From Bacillota bacterium (GTDB lineage Bacteria > Bacillota > Clostridia > Peptostreptococcales > Thermotaleaceae): a stretch of 5,596 nt of DNA. Within the stretch, counting starts at the first letter, position 1; each line of letters opens with the position of its first letter. The stretch spans positions 1-5,596 of the forward strand of contig JAMNXX010000114.1 in NCBI GenBank assembly GCA_023623095.1. Direction: 5' to 3'. Under the pieces are notes generated by a model that was given only the letters and a program-made list of their open reading frames with translations, had not been told where the DNA came from and searched no databases. The translations under genes were made by a program, and so were the position numbers. Of this stretch, positions 1 to 4,086 are shown one piece after another.

Positions 1-1116
1 TATGGCTATGTGTGACCATGGTCCGTTTGATAAGGATGCAGGAATTCCTACCAAAAATATTGCTATCGCAAGAATCCATGTGGCTTTCTTTCGATTCCAT
101 TTCCACTCATCCACAACGTATGTTACGCAAACTTCTAAAAGGGAAATCGAAGAAGTCAACGCTGCAAGAAAAACAAGCGCAAAGAAAATAAATCCGAAGA
201 ACACACCTGCCGGCATCTGAGAAAATACAGCTGGAAGCGTAACAAACATCAACCCTGGCCCTTGTGCAGGCTCAAATCCAAATGCAAATACAGCAGGAAG
301 GATTGCAAGGCCTGCCAACAATGCAGCCAACGTATCTAAAATAGGAATATAAAAAGAAGCCTGTGGAACATTCGCATCCTCAGAAAGATAGCTACCATAA
401 GTAATCATAATTCCCATTCCTAAACTTAATGAAAAGAACACTTGTCCCAATGCAGCAAGAACACCTTCTCCGCTAAATTGTGAAAAATCAGGATATAATA
501 AGAATCTGAGCCCTTCGGCTGCTCCTGGAAGTGTTACGGAACGTATTGATAAAATAATAATCATAACGAATAGTGCAGGCATCATGATTTTGCTGGCTTT
601 TTCGATCCCCTCTCCAATCCCAGCAACTACAATGAGTAACGTTATAAGCATAAAAATTGCACCGTAGATAATCGGTTCTAAAGGATTCGAAACCAACTCG
701 CCAAATATATTTCCCAACGCTTCCGTATCCGATATACTTAAGGCTCCCGTTAATGTTTTTATCAGATAACTGATGACCCAACCGCCTACAATACAATAAA
801 AAGATAATATAATGAAGGCTGTTAAGACTCCTAAGCCTCCTACCCAAGTTAATTTTTTGCTAAGCTTTCGATATGCCCCCATCGCATTCAACTGAGTAGC
901 TTTTCCGATAACCATCTCACCCATCACTAAACTAATCCCAATAAAGATAACAATGAGTATATACATCAATACAAAAGCACCGCCACCGTTTTTTCCGGCT
1001 AAATAGGGAAATTTCCAAAGGTTCCCCAATCCTACTGCGGATCCCGCTGCGGCCATGATAAATCCAAACTTAGAACCCCACCGCTCGCGGTTTCCATTCA
1101 AATCATTAGATCCCAT
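1..1116 (-). CDS. Sodium-dependent amino-acid transporter, NSS/SNF family (LeuT fold), 3'-truncated by window edge
   Basis: An inner-membrane Na+-coupled symporter of the neurotransmitter:sodium symporter family, probably importing an amino acid as LeuT, TnaT and MhsT do. I translated 372 codons with no stop; the family is about 440-510 residues, so the last two or so membrane helices lie beyond position 1. The N-terminal RERWGSKFGF (residues 10-19) leads into the unwound TM1 motif SAVGLGNLWKFPY (26-38), then KNGGGAF (42-48). The TM6 hinge GQVFFSLSLGMG is at 224-235 and the TM8 sodium-site motif ALTSSIS at 319-325. By alignment from memory with LeuT, Asn32 and Ser229 should be Na1 ligands and Thr321/Ser322 Na2 ligands. 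ATG at 1116 is preceded by AGGAGGT (1131-1125) with an 8-nt gap, which fixes the start. The substrate cannot be told from the sequence. Divergent from the sspH-like gene. Confidence 0.93.
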   Translation of the reverse strand, partial: MGSNDLNGNRERWGSKFGFIMAAAGSAVGLGNLWKFPYLAGKNGGGAFVLMYILIVIFIGISLVMGEMVIGKATQLNAMGAYRKLSKKLTWVGGLGVLTAFIILSFYCIVGGWVISYLIKTLTGALSISDTEALGNIFGELVSNPLEPIIYGAIFMLITLLIVVAGIGEGIEKASKIMMPALFVMIIILSIRSVTLPGAAEGLRFLLYPDFSQFSGEGVLAALGQVFFSLSLGMGIMITYGSYLSEDANVPQASFYIPILDTLAALLAGLAILPAVFAFGFEPAQGPGLMFVTLPAVFSQMPAGVFFGFIFFALVFLAALTSSISLLEVCVTYVVDEWKWNRKKATWILAIAIFLVGIPASLSNGPWSHIAI

Positions 1117-1170
1117 ATAACTCTACCTCCTATAATATTAAATTTTAATTTGTTATAATTCCATTCTGTT

Positions 1171-1199
1171 ATTGTACTATATATCTGCTTATTTGTCCA
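1171..1199 (-). promoter_or_regulatory. SigA-type promoter of the NSS transporter gene
   Basis: Read on the minus strand, TGGACA (1199-1194) and TACAAT (1176-1171) are separated by exactly 17 bp; each hexamer differs from the consensus TTGACA/TATAAT at one base. Transcription would begin near 1164, giving a leader of about 47 nt before the ATG at 1116. The leader is too short for a riboswitch or T-box. Assignment is by motif only. Confidence 0.65.
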
Positions 1200-1201
1200 T
1201 A

Positions 1202-1218
1202 CTGCTGAATAGCAGCAG
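1202..1218. repeat. Short inverted repeat just upstream of the transporter -35 box
   Basis: CTGCTG (1202-1207) and CAGCAG (1213-1218) form a perfect 6-bp inverted repeat around a 5-base centre AATAG. It ends 3 bp from the -35 hexamer of the transporter promoter, a usual place for an activator site. There is no T-run, so it is not a terminator. The role is a guess from position; short repeats of this size also occur by chance. Confidence 0.3.
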
Positions 1219-1248
1219 ACCTTACAAGACTTTTTGAATTTTTTACAT

Positions 1249-1278
1249 GTATAAAACTCGATTTGTTTTATCAGACTA
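1249..1278 (+). promoter_or_regulatory. Candidate forespore (SigG/SigF-type) promoter for the sspH-like gene
   Basis: GTATA (1249-1253) fits the SigG -35 consensus GHATR. After 18 bp comes CAGACTA (1272-1278), one base away from the -10 form CATACTA. Forespore control is expected for an SspH-type gene. The weak points are the mismatch in -10 and a leader of roughly 145 nt before the ATG at 1430. CATTTTA (1354-1360) and CATATAA (1396-1402) lie closer to the gene and resemble a -10, but neither has a matching -35. Confidence 0.3.
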
Positions 1279-1330
1279 TATATGGATATACTTCTACAAA
1301 ATCAGAAACGGTTTGTTTAATCGAAACAAA
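1259..1330. repeat. Repeated CGRTTTGTTTWATC motif, second copy forming a perfect inverted repeat
   Basis: The 14-base motif occurs at 1259-1272 and again at 1309-1322 with 12 of 14 positions identical and a 50-bp period, close to five helical turns. The second copy continues into an inverted repeat: TTTGTTT (1312-1318), centre AATCG, AAACAAA (1324-1330). The first copy overlaps the candidate forespore promoter. This could be a paired operator between the divergent genes. AT-rich low-complexity bases make part of the match expected by chance. Confidence 0.35.
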
Positions 1331-1429
1331 TTCAACAAAAATCATCCTTCAATCATTTTATAGGACCGAGCTTTTCTACATCAGATTCAGAAATACATAT
1401 AAATTTTAAAAAATAAGGAGAGGGTAAAA

Positions 1430-1609
1430 ATGGATATTGAAAGAGCACAGGAAATTTTTCATTCCAATGAAGGTGCTACGGTCGTCTACAACGAAAGAGT
1501 TGTTTTCATCAAGGACATCGATCCCCAGTCCGGAATGGCTACAATTACATCTGACAAAGAAGAGATGGTTGTGCCAATAAAAGATCTATATGAATTCCCA
1601 TATGCGTGA
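1430..1609 (+). CDS. sspH: Small acid-soluble spore protein, H type (SspH family)
   Basis: A 59-residue protein beginning MDIERAQEIFHS and ending EFPYA. The pattern [M-D/N-x-x-RAxEI] at residues 1-9, VVYNERVVFIKDID (18-31), SGMATI (34-39) and the late EMVVPIKDLYE (46-56) match the H-type spore protein family, whose members are about 55-65 residues. Such proteins are made in the forespore and stay in the spore core; H-type SASPs are minor and their exact function is not known. They are unrelated to the alpha/beta DNA-binding SASPs. The ATG follows AAGGAGAGGG (1415-1424) at suitable distance. It stands alone: divergent from the transporter, convergent with larB, and followed by an intrinsic terminator. 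It is the best evidence in the window that the organism forms endospores. Identification is from family pattern memory, not a search. Confidence 0.83.
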   Translation: MDIERAQEIFHSNEGATVVYNERVVFIKDIDPQSGMATITSDKEEMVVPIKDLYEFPYA

Positions 1610-1625
1610 ACTACCCACCGCTCTT

Positions 1626-1643
1626 AATTTTCTAACGAAAATT
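1626..1643. repeat. Small AT-rich hairpin after sspH-like gene
   Basis: AATTTTC (1626-1632), loop TAAC, GAAAATT (1637-1643) gives a perfect 7-bp stem 16 nt beyond the spore-protein stop. It has one G-C pair and no T-run on either side, so it is a poor terminator on its own. It may stabilise the mRNA 3' end ahead of the stronger hairpin at 1680. Confidence 0.3.
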
Positions 1644-1679
1644 TGAAGTGAGAGTGTTCTTGCCAAAATGGTAAAATTC

Positions 1680-1714
1680 AAAAACCCAACTTTCTAATTA
1701 TAGTTGGGTTTTTT
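1680..1714. terminator. Two-way intrinsic terminator between sspH-like gene and larB
   Basis: AAAAACCCAACT (1680-1691) pairs perfectly with AGTTGGGTTTTT (1702-1713) around a 10-base loop, a 12-bp stem. On the plus strand it ends in a run of six T (1709-1714), terminating the spore-protein transcript. On the minus strand the other arm also ends in five T, and the larB stop lies only 8 bp away, so it should end the larEB transcript too. This placement between convergent genes supports larB being the last gene of its operon. Confidence 0.85.
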
Positions 1715-1722
1715 GCTGTTTT

Positions 1723-2469
1723 TTAAAGCTTGTTGATCATGCTCGCCATATAACCCGCCCCAAATCCATTATCAATATTCAGCACCGCCACTCCGCTCGC
1801 ACAGCTGTTGAGCATAGACAAAAGTGCAGAAAGCCCTCTGAAACTGGCTCCATACCCTACGCTGGTAGGAACAGCCAAAACAGGCTTATCGACCAGGCCT
1901 CCCAAAACGCTCGCCAAAGCACCCTCCATTCCGGCTACTGCAACGATGACCTTCGCATTTTGAATTACATCCAAATAACCCAACAGCCGATGCAGCCCTG
2001 CTACGCCCACATCATAAATCCGTTGAACATGATTTCCAAAAAGTTCTGCCGTTACAGCCGCTTCTTCTGCTACAGGAATATCGGAAGTCCCTGCGCTTAC
2101 GACCGCAATATATGTTTTGGGACAAATGAATTCTTTCTTTCTGATGAAAATGATTCTTGCCATCTCGTAATATTCTGCTTCTTTGCACAAAGATTGTATA
2201 CATTTGTATATTTCAGGATTGGCTCTTGTTGCCAAGATATTATTATTCTTTTTTAACATTTCTGAAATGATTTGTTCAATCTGCGCTGTTGTTTTCCCCT
2301 CACAATAAATCACTTCAGGCTGTCCTTTCCTTAACTCTCGGTGATAATCAATTTTAGCGATTCCAATATCTTTATAAGGAAGTTCCTTGAGCATTTTCAA
2401 ACCTTCTTCAACCGTTATCTTCCCTTCTTGAACTCCCTGCAACAATTTCTCTAAGTCCTCTTTCGTCAT
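1723..2469 (-). CDS. larB: LarB, nickel-pincer cofactor biosynthesis carboxylase/hydrolase
   Basis: LarB acts in the cytoplasm on nicotinic acid adenine dinucleotide: it carboxylates C5 of the pyridinium ring and cleaves off AMP, giving pyridinium-3,5-biscarboxylic acid mononucleotide, the first step to the nickel-pincer nucleotide cofactor. The 248 residues match the usual family length (about 246-250). Residues 1-110 form the LarB-specific N-terminal part; 120-248 form a PurE-like (AIR carboxylase) domain with AVVSAGTSDIPVAEEA (122-137), IYDVGVAGLHR (151-161), VAVAGMEGALASV (176-188) and LAVPTSVGYG (198-207). Cys223 in MLNSCASGV corresponds, from memory, to the catalytic cysteine (Cys221) of Lactiplantibacillus LarB; the adjoining NIDNGFGAG (231-239) is also conserved. 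The start at 2469 follows GAGGTGA with a 6-nt gap. That ribosome binding site overlaps the larE stop, so the two are translationally coupled. Not plain PurE, because of the N-terminal extension and cysteine motif. Confidence 0.95.
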   Translation of the reverse strand: MTKEDLEKLLQGVQEGKITVEEGLKMLKELPYKDIGIAKIDYHRELRKGQPEVIYCEGKTTAQIEQIISEMLKKNNNILATRANPEIYKCIQSLCKEAEYYEMARIIFIRKKEFICPKTYIAVVSAGTSDIPVAEEAAVTAELFGNHVQRIYDVGVAGLHRLLGYLDVIQNAKVIVAVAGMEGALASVLGGLVDKPVLAVPTSVGYGASFRGLSALLSMLNSCASGVAVLNIDNGFGAGYMASMINKL

Positions 2470-2475
2470 ATTCTA

Positions 2476-2482
2476 TCACCTC
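2476..2482 (-). promoter_or_regulatory. larB ribosome binding site overlapping the larE stop codon
   Basis: GAGGTGA on the minus strand contains the larE stop TGA (2478-2476), and the larB ATG follows 6 nt later. Ribosomes finishing larE would sit on the larB initiation site, which suggests coupled and near-equal synthesis of the two enzymes. Confidence 0.8.
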
Positions 2483-3279
2483 TTTATCTCCCGGTTCATT
2501 TTTCCTGTCTGATACCCTTCCAAATCCAATGTTACATATAGAAATCCTAAATCTTTCAGATTTTGATGAATCTTTTTTAGCAGTTCGGAAGAAAGAACTT
2601 TGCAAAATTCATCTTCTCCCAGCTCGATCCTGGCAAGATTATCGTGAATCCGGACACGCACTTGCCGTAAGCCCAGCTTCATCAGGAAATGCTCTGCCGA
2701 CTGTATTTTTTCGAGATCCGAAATTCGGACAGGTTGATGATAAGAAATACGGGTTAACAAACAAGCATAAGCAGGTTTATCCCATGTGCGCAGTTTCAAC
2801 CTTTTGGAAAGCATTCTGATTTCCTCTTTCCCCAATCCTGCTTCCAGCAGCGGGCTCCGGATCCCTAGTTCATTCAATGCTTTCAGCCCCGGTCGATAAT
2901 CCAGTGTATCGTCATGATTGCTTCCATCCGCTACACAAGCATAGCCATTTCGATGGGCGTAGGATAAAATCTTCTGAAACAAATATTTTTTACAGAGATA
3001 ACATCGCTGCGGTGGATTGTTTTTTATTTCTTGAATCAAATTGACCGGAATCAATATCTGTTGAACACCTATCGCTTTTGCAATTTCTTCAGACTCCTGT
3101 ATTTCCCAGTCCGGATGAAAAGGAGAAGTGATCGTAACGGCGGTCACTTTTTCCCCTAAAATATCATGAGCCGTTTTAAGGAGAAATGTGCTGTCCACGC
3201 CTCCTGAAAATGCAACCGCTAATTTCCCCATCTCACTGAGGATCTTTCGAAGCGCTTCATATTTTTCCTCTATATTCAT
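2476..3279 (-). CDS. larE: LarE, ATP-dependent sulfur insertase for the nickel-pincer cofactor (three-cysteine type)
   Basis: LarE adenylates the carboxylates of the LarB product and replaces them with thiocarboxylates, giving the dithiolated mononucleotide that LarC loads with nickel. The 267 residues match family length. The PP-loop ATP-pyrophosphatase signature FSGGVDSTFLL is at 24-34, and CVADGSNHDD at 115-124. The late PAYACLLTR motif (169-177) carries Cys173, which should align with the sacrificial Cys176 of Lactiplantibacillus LarE. Cys93 and Cys96 in QRCYLCKK add a CxxC. CxxC plus the late cysteine is the set reported to hold a [4Fe-4S] cluster in LarE homologues such as that of Thermotoga maritima, allowing catalytic rather than self-consuming sulfur transfer. 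The ATG at 3279 follows AAGGAAG (3293-3287) with a 7-nt gap. First gene of the larEB unit, with a promoter about 65 bp upstream. A generic ExsB-like PP-loop protein is unlikely, given the adjoining larB. Confidence 0.93.
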   Translation of the reverse strand: MNIEEKYEALRKILSEMGKLAVAFSGGVDSTFLLKTAHDILGEKVTAVTITSPFHPDWEIQESEEIAKAIGVQQILIPVNLIQEIKNNPPQRCYLCKKYLFQKILSYAHRNGYACVADGSNHDDTLDYRPGLKALNELGIRSPLLEAGLGKEEIRMLSKRLKLRTWDKPAYACLLTRISYHQPVRISDLEKIQSAEHFLMKLGLRQVRVRIHDNLARIELGEDEFCKVLSSELLKKIHQNLKDLGFLYVTLDLEGYQTGKMNREIKR

Positions 3280-3344
3280 GCCTTTTCTTCCTTTCCTGTA
3301 TGCCTTTCATCAACTGCCATATCGATTATGATTTTGTTTTTTAT

Positions 3345-3373
3345 ATTGTACCACAGATGCTCTTATATAACAG
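3345..3373 (-). promoter_or_regulatory. Extended -10 promoter of the larEB operon
   Basis: On the minus strand TGG-TACAAT (3353-3345) is an extended -10 element (TGN next to a hexamer one base from TATAAT). A poor -35, CTGTTA (3373-3368), lies 17 bp upstream with three of six consensus bases, which fits an extended -10 promoter. The start would be near 3338, giving a leader of about 58 nt. No operator or riboswitch is visible in it. Confidence 0.55.
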
Positions 3374-3382
3374 GCGGAGAAT

Positions 3383-3430
3383 AAAAAGCATGACGAATCG
3401 GACAAAAGTCATTCCGGCTTCATCATGCTT
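3383..3430 (-). terminator. Imperfect-stem intrinsic terminator for leftward transcription, upstream of larE
   Basis: AAGCATGA (3386-3393) pairs perfectly with TCATGCTT (3423-3430). Inside, GAA (3395-3397) pairs with TTC (3419-3421) and CGGA (3399-3402) with TCCG (3413-3416), separated by small mismatches, around a 10-base loop. Read on the minus strand the stem ends in TTTTTAT, so it should stop transcripts arriving from thrC and the redox-protein gene before the larE promoter. On the plus strand no T-run follows. It lies about 180 bp past the stop of the redox-protein gene but only 19 bp past the end of the gene remnant at 3449-3583. Confidence 0.7.
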
Positions 3431-3448
3431 ATAAACAGCAATCAAATT

Positions 3449-3583
3449 TTATCTAACGTTTTCATAACAAAGGTCAAATGGTGTTCCTTTGATGAATGTT
3501 CCTTATCCTTTCTGACCGACAAATCTTCCTTTTTCGACCGTAAGCTTTCCGCTCAGATATACTTTATCCGGCGTCCTTTCTGT
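3449..3583 (-). pseudogene. Remnant of a dihydropyrimidinase/hydantoinase-like C-terminus
   Basis: One minus-strand frame reads like protein. From 3583 it gives TERTPDKVYLSG then KLTVEKGRFVGQKG, a TAA at 3505-3503, and on in the same frame GTFIKGTPFDLCYENVR to a second TAA (3451-3449). The string VYLSGKLTVEKGRFVG, then G-x-G-T-F-I-K, resembles the C-terminal strands of cyclic amidohydrolases of the dihydropyrimidinase/hydantoinase group, where a 'V-x-x-x-G-x-x-x-V-x-x-G-x-F-V-G' stretch is followed by 'G-x-G-x-[FY]-[IL]-K-R'. The inner TAA could come from CAA (Gln) by one C-to-T change. A TGA at 3586-3584 closes the frame upstream and no catalytic domain is present, so at best this is the tail of a deleted gene. 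It sits directly before a terminator, as the end of a gene would. Similarity is judged by eye from family memory; chance is not excluded. Confidence 0.48.
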
Positions 3584-3607
3584 TCATTCCTTCAAAAGTA
3601 CAGGGAT

Positions 3608-4057
3608 CTACCCCTCAAATATATGCAGTTCTTTTTCTTGCATATATTCTGCAAGCAATTTTGCTGTATTTCCTGTAATTTTTAAACAATTTTTTAAATG
3701 TTCTTTTGTATCGAAGGGATGTGGGTTTAAAGCACGGCAACAGGTCGTCCCAAATTTCTCTACAAATCGATCATGGAACTCCTTGACATAATCATAGTTG
3801 GAAAATCGATCTTCTTGATTGGAAGTTCTTCCTTTGAGCATATTTAATCCCGCAATCGCTCCCACTAAAGCGCCGCACATGCAGCCAGCCTCTCCTGCTC
3901 CGCTCCCGAAGCCTGTAAAAAGCTTGACCACCTCCGGATCGATCTGAGGGGCTAAATACTCACGAAATGTCAAAAACATCGCTTCTGCACAGTTGTATCC
4001 GCTTTTAAAATATTCTCCTGCTTTATTCCTTGCTTCTAAAGCAGCTTGTTCACTCAT
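3608..4057 (-). CDS. C-GCAxxG-C-C family protein (putative redox-active cysteine protein)
   Basis: A 149-residue soluble protein with the cysteine pattern of the C-GCAxxG-C-C family: SGYNCAEAM (19-27) gives Cys23; GFGSGAGEAGCMCGALVGAI (49-68) gives Cys59 and the core Cys61-Gly-Ala-x-x-Gly; FGTTCCRAL (102-110) gives Cys106/107; KNCLKITGNTA (122-132) gives Cys124. The family is about 120-160 residues, common in anaerobes and called redox-active from its cysteines; no reaction is firmly assigned. Cys59 and one of the Cys106/107 pair appear to be additional to the named motif, and six cysteines could bind metal or form disulfides. No signal peptide or membrane segment is visible. The ATG at 4057 follows AGGGGGA with a 7-nt gap. 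It begins 29 bp after thrC with no terminator or promoter between, so co-transcription is likely. It gives no direct clue to a role in threonine synthesis. Confidence 0.86.
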   Translation of the reverse strand: MSEQAALEARNKAGEYFKSGYNCAEAMFLTFREYLAPQIDPEVVKLFTGFGSGAGEAGCMCGALVGAIAGLNMLKGRTSNQEDRFSNYDYVKEFHDRFVEKFGTTCCRALNPHPFDTKEHLKNCLKITGNTAKLLAEYMQEKELHIFEG

Positions 4058-4086
4058 TTTATTGTCCCCCTTCCCGCGAAACCGTC

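Noticed and set aside
488..847. Minus-strand open frame of 119 codons inside the transporter gene
   Set aside because: It is in another frame of the same strand as the transporter, whose own frame carries all the NSS motifs through this interval without a stop.
1117..1430. Possible T-box or riboswitch between the transporter and the spore-protein gene
   Set aside because: The transporter leader from its likely start is only about 47 nt and holds no T-box sequence or terminator/antiterminator pair; the longer plus-strand leader has one AT-rich palindrome but no recognisable aptamer core.
1960..2256. Plus-strand open frame of 98 codons over larB
   Set aside because: Antisense to conserved larB codons; no start signal and no recognisable family.
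2408..2605. Minus-strand open frame of 65 codons across the larE/larB junction
   Set aside because: Out of frame with both enzymes, whose own frames are intact and conserved here; the junction is fully explained by the coupled stop and ribosome binding site.
3386..3430. The AAGCATGA/TCATGCTT pair as terminal repeats of a tiny mobile element
   Set aside because: The arms flank just 29 bases, no target-site duplication is seen, and the five-T tail on the minus strand is explained more simply by an intrinsic terminator.
3425..3685. Plus-strand open frame of 86 codons across the gap before larE
   Set aside because: It overlaps the end of the C-GCAxxG-C-C gene antisense, starts inside the terminator arm, has no ribosome binding site, and its sequence is rich in F, C and S as expected of an antisense frame.
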